Source: DASRSS01 sp035765515
Lineage (GTDB): Bacteria; Actinomycetota; Actinomycetes; Mycobacteriales; Jatrophihabitantaceae
Length of the DNA: 30,755 nucleotides
Reading direction: 5' to 3'
Assembly (NCBI GenBank): GCA_035765515.1
Contig: DASTXN010000139.1
Span: 1-30,755 of the forward strand
Positions 16,500 through 22,557 of this stretch are shown piece by piece; positions within the stretch are counted from its first letter, which is position 1; every line of letters begins with the position of its first letter. The notes below the pieces were generated by a model. The model made no database searches. It saw only the letters and a program-made list of their open reading frames with translations, and had not been told where the DNA came from. Position numbers and translations under genes: made by a program.

Positions 16500-17437
16500 T
16501 CTACTGCCTGGGCGACCTGATGGTCGACGTGCTCGCCCGGCTGTCGGCGCCGCTCGCAGTGGGCACGGACACGCCGGCCCCGATCGCGGTGCTCGGCGGC
16601 GGCTCGGCGGCGAACACTGCCGCGTGGCTGGCGCACGCCGGGGTGCCCGCGACGTTCGTGGGGCGCGTGGGCGACGACGCGTTCGGACGTGCGCAGCGGG
16701 ACGCGCTGGCGGCGCATGGTCTAGGCCTCGCGTTGAGTGTTGACCCGTCGCTGCCGACCGGGACGTGCATCGTCCTCGTGGACGTCGACGGCGAGCGCAC
16801 CATGATCCCGGACGCGGGCGCGAACGCCGCGCTCGCGCCGGCGGACGTCCCGGTCTCCTCCTTCGTCCCGGGCGATCACCTGCACGTCTCGGGTTACGCG
16901 CTGTTCGGCGGCGCGCGCGACGCCGCGCTGCACGCGATGTCGTCGGCTCGATCTGTCGGTATGTCGATAAGTGTCGGCGCCGCCTCCTCCGGACCGTTGC
17001 GATCAGTGGGTGCGGAGGCGTTCCTCGAGTGGATCGGGACGGACGCGTTGCTGTTCGCGAACCTGGACGAGGCGTCGGTGCTCGCGGGCGCTGACGCCGA
17101 CGCCGCCGCCTCCGATCTCGCAGCGACGCTCGCTGCTCGCGTCGGCCGCGCGATCGTTACCTGCGGCGCGGACGGCGCGGTCTACCGGGACGGCTCCGCG
17201 GTCGTGTCCGTCCCCGCGCCCGCGGTCACCGTGGTCGACTCGACCGGCGCGGGCGACGCGTTCGCCGCCGGGGTGCTCGCTGCGTTCGCCGCCGGTGCCG
17301 CGGCCGATCACGCGCTCGAGTTTGCCCACGCCCTTGCCGCCAGCGCGTGCGCGATCACCGGCGCCCGCCCACCGGTCCAGCCCGTCAGCGCAGCGTCGCG
17401 CCCGGGAACCCGCGGACGGTGTGCATCCGATACGTGA
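16496..17437 (+). CDS. psuK: PfkB-family kinase, probable pseudouridine kinase
   Basis: 313 residues from a GTG at 16496 that overlaps the psuG stop (GTGA). The fold is PfkB/ribokinase: N-terminal GDLMVDVLARL, GGGSAANTAAWLAHAG, VGRVGDDAFG, and C-terminal DSTGAGDAFAAGVLAAFAAG with the catalytic Asp. Coupling to psuG makes pseudouridine the likely substrate, giving the phosphate that PsuG then cleaves. The last ~50 bp overlap the 3' end of the converging SRPBCC-YciI gene, so the true C-terminus runs through antisense coding sequence. Confidence 0.85.
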   Translation: MIYCLGDLMVDVLARLSAPLAVGTDTPAPIAVLGGGSAANTAAWLAHAGVPATFVGRVGDDAFGRAQRDALAAHGLGLALSVDPSLPTGTCIVLVDVDGERTMIPDAGANAALAPADVPVSSFVPGDHLHVSGYALFGGARDAALHAMSSARSVGMSISVGAASSGPLRSVGAEAFLEWIGTDALLFANLDEASVLAGADADAAASDLAATLAARVGRAIVTCGADGAVYRDGSAVVSVPAPAVTVVDSTGAGDAFAAGVLAAFAAGAAADHALEFAHALAASACAITGARPPVQPVSAASRPGTRGRCASDT

Positions 17438-18206
17438 ACAGGCCCGCGCGCACGCCGGGGTCGTCGTCCATGATGGTGCGGGCGTCCTCGGGCGTTGCGG
17501 CGAAGATCCCGATGCCGGCCAAGTCGCTGTCGTCGTTGGCGGGCAGTACCACCTGGAGGATTCCGGCCTCGGACAGCGCCATGTTGCGGCGGCCGTGCTC
17601 CCAGACGATCGGGCGAGCGGTAGGTCCGCTGAACGCGTCCGTCGCGTGCAGCAGCACCGCCGTGTAGGCCGCCGCTTGGCCGAGTCGCTCGTGCATGGTC
17701 GCGTCGGTAATGACCGGCAGCGCGTGCCCCAGCACCGAATTCGCGCGGTCGATCCGCGCGGCGTACGGCTCCAGCGTCCAGCCGCCGGCGACGGCGTCGC
17801 GCATGCCCTGCCAGCCCTCCCCATGCCGGTCGAGGTGACTGTGGGTGAGCACGACTTCGGTGCGCTGCGGCGTGAGCTCGGTGAAGGCGATCTCGATCTC
17901 ACTCGTCCGCGCCGGGTCCGTCTCGATCTCCCAACTGGTGGTGATGTCCCAGCTGAAGCAGACCCGGTGCGGCGGCTCGTAGGCGAGCACGCGTGCCCAA
18001 CGGCACTCGCTGCCGTCGACGCCGCGGTCGATGATGTTGCCGCCGACGAACGGCTCGAACACCATCTCGGCGAGGGGCACCCGCAGGATGTGTTTGTCGT
18101 CGTCCCACCAGGTGCCGATCTCGGCGGTGAAGACGTGGAAGGCGCGTGCGATCGGGGCATCGACCTCGGTCCGGACACGAACGGTGGTGTCGTCAACGAT
18201 CGTCAT
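17385..18206 (-). CDS. SRPBCC (AHSA1-type) and YciI-like fusion protein
   Basis: 273 residues. The N-terminal half (about 1-150) is an AHSA1/START-like domain: VRVRTEVDAPIARAFHVFTAEIGTWWD, then FEPFVGGNIIDRGVDGSECRWARVLAYEPPHRVCFSWDI. The C-terminal part (about 175-273) resembles YciI: a His-Ala-Thr start, LSEAGILQVVLPANDDSDLAGIGIFAATPEDARTIMDDDPGVRAGLFTYRMHTVRGFPG. Both domains occur alone elsewhere; fusion suggests a shared ligand, which is unknown. The ATG at 18206 overlaps the ArsR-type regulator stop (ATGA), so the regulator and this gene form a coupled operon. Confidence 0.85.
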   Translation of the reverse strand: MTIVDDTTVRVRTEVDAPIARAFHVFTAEIGTWWDDDKHILRVPLAEMVFEPFVGGNIIDRGVDGSECRWARVLAYEPPHRVCFSWDITTSWEIETDPARTSEIEIAFTELTPQRTEVVLTHSHLDRHGEGWQGMRDAVAGGWTLEPYAARIDRANSVLGHALPVITDATMHERLGQAAAYTAVLLHATDAFSGPTARPIVWEHGRRNMALSEAGILQVVLPANDDSDLAGIGIFAATPEDARTIMDDDPGVRAGLFTYRMHTVRGFPGATLR

Positions 18207-18520
18207 GAGTTCCCCCTCGGGTTTTCGACGGTCTGCCGGAACGCGTCCAGCGACCTGCGCCAGAAGGCGTCGAAGTACTCGCGGATGATCGCGAGCGCGT
18301 CGGGGTCGACGCGGTACACCCGGCGCGTGCCGGCGGCGTGGTCGTGGACCAGGCCGACCGACTTGAGGACCTGCAGGTGCTGGGACACGGCCGAACGGCT
18401 GATCGGCATCTCGGCCGCGATCTCGGTGACCGACCTCGGTCGCGCTACGAGGCACTCCACGATCGCCCGCCGCGACGGGTCGGCCACCGCGTCCACCAGA
18501 GCCGTTGCGTTAGTCCGCAC
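18203..18520 (-). CDS. ArsR-family winged-helix regulator
   Basis: 105 residues from a GTG at 18520. The winged helix-turn-helix covers about 8-85 (DPSRRAIVECLVARPRSVTEIAAEMPISRSAVSQHLQVLKSVGLV). No clustered Cys/His metal site is visible, so it is likely a non-metal member of the type often paired with an AHSA1-domain gene. That gene indeed follows and overlaps. The start codon lies inside an inverted repeat that may be its own operator. The transcript may be leaderless, as the best promoter places the start at or next to the GTG. Confidence 0.9.
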   Translation of the reverse strand: MRTNATALVDAVADPSRRAIVECLVARPRSVTEIAAEMPISRSAVSQHLQVLKSVGLVHDHAAGTRRVYRVDPDALAIIREYFDAFWRRSLDAFRQTVENPRGNS

Positions 18521-18556
18521 TAACGCAAGCTACGACTAACGCTTCGGTGGAGTCAA
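18507..18556 (-). promoter_or_regulatory. Promoter and candidate ArsR operator
   Basis: On the minus strand TTGACT (18556-18551) and TAGCTT (18532-18527) form a -35/-10 pair with an 18-nt spacer; +1 would fall at about 18520, the GTG itself. An inverted repeat GCGTTAGT-CCGC-ACTAACGC (18507-18526) covers the start codon, and a further half-site ACTAACGC lies at 18535-18542. The arrangement fits autorepression by the regulator encoded here. Confidence 0.6.
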
Positions 18557-18585
18557 GTGCGCGCGGCCGTGCGATTCGAGCACGC

Positions 18586-19020
18586 TCAGTCGAGGCAGAA
18601 CTCGTTGCCCTCGACGTCCTGCATCACCAGGCACGACTCGTCGAACCCGTCGGCGGGCAGGAGGTGAAGCTTCGTGGCGCCGAGCGCGACGAGCCGCTCG
18701 CACTCCGCTTCCAGCGCGGCGACGCGCTCCTCGCCCACGAGCCCGGTGCCGACCCGTACGTCGAGGTGCAGTCGGTTCTTGACGACCTTGCCCTCGGGCA
18801 CGCGCTGGAAGAACAGCCGCGGACCGACCCCGTCCGGGTCCTGGCACGCGAACGCGGCTCCCTGGCGCTCCGGCGGCAGCGAGCGGTCGAACTCCCCCCA
18901 GTCGGCGAAGCCTTCCGGTGGCGGCGGTACGACGTAGCCCAGCACCTCGCACCAGAAGCGGGCGACGCGCTCGGGGTTCGCGCAGTCGAACGTGACCTGG
19001 ACCTTCTTGACCGACGACAT
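18586..19020 (-). CDS. VOC family protein (glyoxalase-like), copy 1
   Basis: 144 residues, start ATG 19020. The pattern VQVTFDCANPERVARFWCEVLGY, FQRVPEGKVVKNRLHLDVRVGTG, and the end MQDVEGNEFCLD marks the Glyoxalase_6-like VOC subgroup. The catalytic role is unknown. A clear relative lies at 21343-21759, sharing QRVPEGKV-x-KNR-x-HLDV and the GNEFCL tail; even the 3' DNA ends are near-identical (GCAGAACTCGTTGCCCTC on the plus strand). A palindromic repeat and a degraded mazF lie immediately upstream of its start. Confidence 0.85.
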   Translation of the reverse strand: MSSVKKVQVTFDCANPERVARFWCEVLGYVVPPPPEGFADWGEFDRSLPPERQGAAFACQDPDGVGPRLFFQRVPEGKVVKNRLHLDVRVGTGLVGEERVAALEAECERLVALGATKLHLLPADGFDESCLVMQDVEGNEFCLD

Positions 19021-19037
19021 CGATCCACCCTAACCGG

Positions 19038-19055
19038 CGCGTTCCGCGGAACGCG
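19038..19055. repeat. 18-bp palindrome CGCGTTCCGCGGAACGCG, copy 1
   Basis: Perfect palindrome with no loop, 17 bp upstream of the VOC start codon and at the 3' end of the mazF remnant. On the minus strand the bases TAGC precede it, exactly as in copy 2. It is one of four copies between 19.0 and 20.5 kb. It could act as a hairpin in RNA or as a protein-binding or cleavage site. Confidence 0.9.
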
Positions 19056-19059
19056 GCTA

Positions 19060-19393
19060 CGAAGTCCTACTGCCGACGAGTCCAGGAAGACGATGATCGC
19101 GCGGTTCACGCGCAACATCGTGGTGTCGTCCACGTTGCCGACCTTGGTGCCGAGCCGCCGCCACTGCGCGGTCGTCAGCTTGTCGATCATGAGGCGGCTG
19201 GTCCCAGCCAGCCCGACCGATTCATTCGCTTCGATCTCCCGCCGGATCAGCGGGGCTTCGGTCGGGTCCGTGGTGAACGGGCACACCGTGACGGAATCGG
19301 TGTCGAAGCGGTCGTTCTGCACGATCAGGGCGGAACGACGTCCGCCGATTTAGTCGGCGCCCCGGCCAGCGTCCAGATCTCGCCGCGCTTCAC
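19060..19393 (-). pseudogene. mazF: mazF toxin remnant with frameshift
   Basis: A GTG start at 19393 overlaps the mazE stop (GTGA) and opens MKRGEIWTLAGAP, a clear MazF/PemK N-terminus, but that frame stops after 22 codons (TGA at 19325-19327). The rest of the toxin continues in another frame: ALIVQNDRFDTDSVTVCPFTT...GLAGTSRLMIDKLTTAQWRRLGTKVGNVDD...VNRAIIVFLD. One missing base, plus a codon that would become TAA, near 19352 explains the break. The C-terminus has no stop near the usual length (about 110 residues) and runs into the palindromic repeat. The RNase toxin should be inactive. Confidence 0.85.
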
Positions 19394-19602
19394 TCCCCGG
19401 GCCATTCGGAGATGTCGTCGACATACTCCTGATCGCCGCGTGCCCTACTGCTCTCTGCGACCTCGCGCGACTGCCGGTGGGCTGCCTCGGCGAACCCAGG
19501 CGCGTCGACATCGGGTATCCAGATCTGCACCGGGCGCATGCCCTGCTCACGCAGCCTGGCGCGATGCGCTCTGACCCACACGCGCGTTGTGGGATCCGGC
19601 AT
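19390..19602 (-). CDS. mazE: MazE-family antitoxin (DUF3018-like)
   Basis: 70 residues, start ATG 19602 with a strong AGGGAGG about 7 nt upstream. The sequence RVRAHRARLREQGMRPVQIWIPDVDAPGF-like pattern (here RVWVRAHRARLREQGMRPVQIW) and a tail with acidic DDISEWPGE are typical of the antitoxin that precedes MazF in actinobacteria. It binds promoter DNA through its N-terminal part and the toxin through its tail. The antitoxin frame is intact while the toxin is broken, consistent with decay of the module. An inverted repeat CGTGAT/ATCACG (19643-19671) upstream might be its operator. Confidence 0.85.
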   Translation of the reverse strand: MPDPTTRVWVRAHRARLREQGMRPVQIWIPDVDAPGFAEAAHRQSREVAESSRARGDQEYVDDISEWPGE

Positions 19603-19690
19603 GGACAGCCTCCCTGCGTCACATCTAACGGTACGGCCGGCTCGTGATCGCGCGTAAGGCGTCCAATCACGCGAGCAGCCGGGCTGACCC

Positions 19691-19790
19691 CGATCGATAC
19701 ACGCGAGTCGCTCTATGACCGCAGTCTGCAGCCTCGGCCCTTCGGCGATCTGTCCGATCGGCAGGATCGGCGCGCGTTCCGCGGAACGCG
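19691..19790 (-). pseudogene. Fragment of a second 13E12/HNH gene
   Basis: About 100 bp that align without gaps to the interior of the intact gene (roughly 20290-20385). Translated on the minus strand it reads RSAERAPILPIGQIAEGP, then TAVIERLACIDR, against RSAERARLVPMGRIADGP, then AAVVERLACIGR in the intact gene. Differences are mostly at third positions, showing that the fragment derives from a once-coding copy. It begins exactly at the palindrome that follows the stop codon of the intact gene. No further homology is seen beyond 19691, so the rest of this copy is lost. Confidence 0.8.
19773..19790. repeat. 18-bp palindrome CGCGTTCCGCGGAACGCG, copy 2
   Basis: Lies directly after the TAG stop of the 13E12/HNH gene (minus strand: TAG, C, then the palindrome) and at the edge of the fragment of a second copy. 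The same TAG-C context precedes copy 1. It may double as a transcription terminator hairpin for the HNH gene. Confidence 0.9.
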
Positions 19791-19791
19791 G

Positions 19792-21240
19792 CTATGCCGT
19801 CGCAGGCAGGTGCAGGTGCTGGGCGGCGGTGGTGATGGCCCAGTCGTGGTGCATGCGGGTGCCGTCCCAGTGTGGCGTCGCGGCGGTCGCTGCCACGCCG
19901 GTGTGCTCGTTCTCGATCGGTGCCGGGTCGGTAATCAGTTCGGACGGGTCGATCCAGGCGGGTAGTTCGCGGCCGTCGCGCCAGAACCGGAACCTGCCCC
20001 TACCGAGGCGCTGGATGCTGAACTCGCCGTGGTGATGCGCCTGATGGTGCATCTCGCACAGCAAGATCAGGTTGTCCAGGTCGGTCGGTCCGCCGTGCAG
20101 CCAGTGCTTGACATGGTGCGCTTCCAGCCCACGGCGGTTGCGGCAGCCGGGATGGGCGCAGCAATCCCCGTCGCGGATCTTCAACGCCAGGCACTGGCGG
20201 GGCGTGACCAGTCGCCGAGAGCGACCGAGGTCGAGCACATCCGAGTGCGGCTGGTTGCCGTCCCGCACGGCGAGACGGACCCGCCCGATACATGCGAGTC
20301 GTTCCACGACCGCGGCTGGCAGGCCCGGTCCGTCGGCGATCCGGCCCATCGGCACGAGCCGGGCGCGTTCCGCGGAACGCGCCCGCTGTACCGGCGCTTC
20401 ACCTACGGCCGGCTCGGCGGACGTGTCGGACTGTGTCGGTGTCGGTGCGCGTTCCGCGGAACGCGCGGCCGGTGTCGCAGGGTCATGTGCAAGACCGGGC
20501 TCCTGGATACGGGCAGCGTCGACGTGCACCACGATCGCGACCTGCTCCTCACAAGCCAGAGGGCGCGCCCTGCCGTCGGCCAGGGCGGCGAGCCCGATCT
20601 CGGCCAGCCGCACCAGCGCGTCGGCCGCGGACAGTTCACCGTCCTTGCCGACCGCGGCCAGCGCGCTGCGGACGACTTCGCCGCGTTCGGGATCCAGCCG
20701 TGCCGACAGCGCCCACTGCGAATTCGCATTCCAGCCCTGCGACACCTTCTCGCGATCTGCCCGGGGCAGCGGCGGTGTTTCGTTGTCGTGCACCGTCCGC
20801 AACCCGCGCACCAGCGTCTCCAACTGCGCGGCCGATCCATGCTGCGCCGCCACAATCAAATCCTCCACCAGTTCCGCAGTCGCCATCGACTCCTCGACCG
20901 GGCCGGTCGCGACGCGGCTGATCGCCCGCACCTGCGAATACGACAACCTGCCCGCACCCATCTCCTGCGCCAGCTGCGGCCAGGCACGAAGCGAACGCGC
21001 GATCCGCACATGCTCTACCGCGGTCCGATGCGCGAGCGCACAGGAGTACTCCAACCACTGCGCGGTCGACGCGAACCCAAGCTTGTACTCACCACCATCG
21101 CGCGCATCGAACTCGGCCACCAGCAGCAGCCAGCGACAGGTAGCAGCCGCGAGCCGACCGGACAGCGCCACGATCCGCGACCCCAACTGCTCCAGCGACA
21201 GCGCCGAATCCGGCAGACCGCCATCGACCACGGAGAACAT
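19792..21240 (-). CDS. 13E12-type DUF222/HNH endonuclease protein
   Basis: 482 residues from the ATG at 21240, which has GGGGAG seven bases upstream; an alternative ATG at 21267 adds nine residues. DUF222 covers about residues 10-230 (LSLEQLGSRIVALSGRLAAATCRWLLLVAEFD; YSCALAHRTAVEHVRIARSLRAW; GRLSYSQVRAISRVA). An HNH nuclease lies at about 385-430: CCAHPGCRNRRGLEAHHV, then GGPTDLDNLILLCEMHHQAHH. The linker between them (about 255-315) contains two in-frame copies of an 18-bp palindrome, each encoding ARSAERA. Relatives in mycobacteria form dispersed REP13E12 repeats, one of which is a phage attachment site. Biological role is unproven. Confidence 0.88.
   Translation of the reverse strand: MFSVVDGGLPDSALSLEQLGSRIVALSGRLAAATCRWLLLVAEFDARDGGEYKLGFASTAQWLEYSCALAHRTAVEHVRIARSLRAWPQLAQEMGAGRLSYSQVRAISRVATGPVEESMATAELVEDLIVAAQHGSAAQLETLVRGLRTVHDNETPPLPRADREKVSQGWNANSQWALSARLDPERGEVVRSALAAVGKDGELSAADALVRLAEIGLAALADGRARPLACEEQVAIVVHVDAARIQEPGLAHDPATPAARSAERAPTPTQSDTSAEPAVGEAPVQRARSAERARLVPMGRIADGPGLPAAVVERLACIGRVRLAVRDGNQPHSDVLDLGRSRRLVTPRQCLALKIRDGDCCAHPGCRNRRGLEAHHVKHWLHGGPTDLDNLILLCEMHHQAHHHGEFSIQRLGRGRFRFWRDGRELPAWIDPSELITDPAPIENEHTGVAATAATPHWDGTRMHHDWAITTAAQHLHLPATA
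20360..20385. repeat. Palindrome copy 3, inside the HNH gene (26-bp perfect)
   Basis: The 18-bp core at 20364-20381 is extended by CGGG and CCCG to a 26-bp perfect palindrome. In the reading frame of the HNH gene it encodes RARSAERA. The homologous palindrome in the gene fragment (copy 2) occupies the matching codon position. Confidence 0.9.
20447..20466. repeat. Palindrome copy 4, inside the HNH gene (20-bp perfect)
   Basis: The 18-bp core at 20448-20465 has one extra base pair on each side. It is in the same codon phase as copy 3 and again encodes ARSAERA. The two copies are 84 bp (28 codons) apart in the Ala/Pro/Thr-rich linker between DUF222 and HNH. Confidence 0.9.
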
Positions 21241-21342
21241 CGGGGAACTCCCCACAGAAGCGTCCATACCGCGGACGCTAGACGCAGGGTCTGACAGTTC
21301 CGGCAGGGCAAGACGGCTGACGCGATAAGGCGATTTCGCGGC

Positions 21343-21759
21343 TTAATGCAGGCAGAACTCGTTGCCCTCTGGATCGCGCATGACATACGTGAGCGGGCCG
21401 CGGTCGTCGTGCGTCTCGACGAGAGTCGCACCCAGCGAGGTCAGCCGGGCGACCTCGGCCTCCTTGCCGTCCGGCTCGACGTGGACGTCCAGGTGCACCC
21501 GGTTCTTCGCGACCTTGCCCTCAGGAACCTGCTGGAAGTACAGCCGCGGCTCCACCCCGTTCGGATCACGGCACGCGGCAACATCGCGGAACGCCGACCG
21601 GCCGTCGAGCACGATGCGGTCGGACTCGGGCAGCCGGCCGTCGGCCACCAACTGGTCGACGAACGCCGAGTGATCCTCGACCTCGATCCCCAGCACCGAC
21701 GCCCAGAACGCCGCCTGGGCGTGCGGGTCAGCCACGTCGAAGGTCACCTGAGTACGCAT
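21343..21759 (-). CDS. VOC family protein (glyoxalase-like), copy 2
   Basis: 138 residues, ATG 21759. Starts MRTQVTFDVADPHAQAAFWASVLGIEVED, continues FQQVPEGKVAKNRVHLDVHVEPDG, ends MRDPEGNEFCLH. The same VOC subgroup as 18586-19020. The two genes share short stretches of near-identity and bracket the mazEF and HNH region in the same orientation. It may bind a small hydrophobic or charged ligand; the function is not predictable. Confidence 0.87.
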   Translation of the reverse strand: MRTQVTFDVADPHAQAAFWASVLGIEVEDHSAFVDQLVADGRLPESDRIVLDGRSAFRDVAACRDPNGVEPRLYFQQVPEGKVAKNRVHLDVHVEPDGKEAEVARLTSLGATLVETHDDRGPLTYVMRDPEGNEFCLH

Positions 21760-21823
21760 TCGGCACCGTCCAATCGTCGAGTTGCCGACGTTCTACGCGA
21801 ACCGTCCGACAACGCAGAGCGCG

Positions 21824-22504
21824 TCAGCGGCGGAAGGTCAGGTTGCGTGCCGCGAGCACGAGCCGCAGGCCGTCGGCACTCGCCGCCACCGAGCGCACCG
21901 ACAGCCCGTACGGCAGCCCGGCGAACGACAACGGCGCGCCGAACACGTCGGCCAGAGCGGCTGACGCCGACGCCGGTAGCTGCGCACCGTCGACCGAGAC
22001 GTGCGCCGAACCGAACGCCAGATCGCCGGAACGCACCTCCGGACGCGCGGTCACCGAACCGTTCACCGCCCGCCCGAGGACGGACGTGGACGCCTTCGCA
22101 CGCACGCGTCCGTTCCCCGCGTAGCTGACGGAGACGCCGAGCGCCGAGGACAGGTCGGCATAACTGACAAGCGCATTCGCCGTCGTGTGCGCCGCGGTCG
22201 CGCTGCTGAAGTCGCGCGAGACTGCCACATCGCGCAGCACCACGGTCACCGCGCTCAGGTGCAGCGCGCGCCTACCCGTACCGGTGGTGACGTCGTGGTC
22301 ATGCAGGGTGACTTTGCCGAACTTGCCGGCGGCGAGCTGGGTCAGGAACGGAAAGCCGGCGATGTCCACGTCCGGCCGGTGCGCCAGGTGCTGCGAATCC
22401 TGCACCGTCTTGGCGACCGTGTGCTCGGCGATCACGTTGCCGACGCGATCGGCAGCGACGAGCAGGCCGACCAGGACGATCACACCGATCAGCAGCCGCC
22501 GCAC
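21824..22504 (-). CDS. LmeA-like phospholipid-binding protein (DUF2993)
   Basis: 226 residues from a GTG at 22504 with GAGG about nine bases upstream. An N-terminal membrane anchor or signal (VRRLLIGVIVLVGLLVAADRVGNVIAEHTVA) is followed by the family hallmark DIAGFPFLTQLAAGKFGKVTLHDHDV. The rest alternates beta strands typical of DUF2993. In mycobacteria LmeA binds phospholipid in the periplasm and supports mannan maturation; that role is inferred here by family only. It diverges from the AlkZ-like gene with 53 bp between starts. Confidence 0.87.
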   Translation of the reverse strand: MRRLLIGVIVLVGLLVAADRVGNVIAEHTVAKTVQDSQHLAHRPDVDIAGFPFLTQLAAGKFGKVTLHDHDVTTGTGRRALHLSAVTVVLRDVAVSRDFSSATAAHTTANALVSYADLSSALGVSVSYAGNGRVRAKASTSVLGRAVNGSVTARPEVRSGDLAFGSAHVSVDGAQLPASASAALADVFGAPLSFAGLPYGLSVRSVAASADGLRLVLAARNLTFRR

Positions 22505-22557
22505 GATTCGATCCTCGCATCCGCACGCCGTCGGTGGGCTCCGGCAGACTTCCCGGC

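Noticed and set aside
19325..19393. Programmed frameshift in mazF
   Set aside because: No slippery heptamer or stimulatory structure is evident, the other frame also meets a stop-like codon at the join, and the 3' end is damaged; decay is simpler.
19038..19790. Palindromes as simple transcription terminators only
   Set aside because: Copies 1 and 2 could terminate transcription, but two further copies are inside a coding region in a fixed phase, which a terminator role does not explain.
19038..20466. CRISPR array
   Set aside because: Four palindromes recur, but spacings are 84 to more than 700 bp, two lie inside coding sequence and no cas genes are present.
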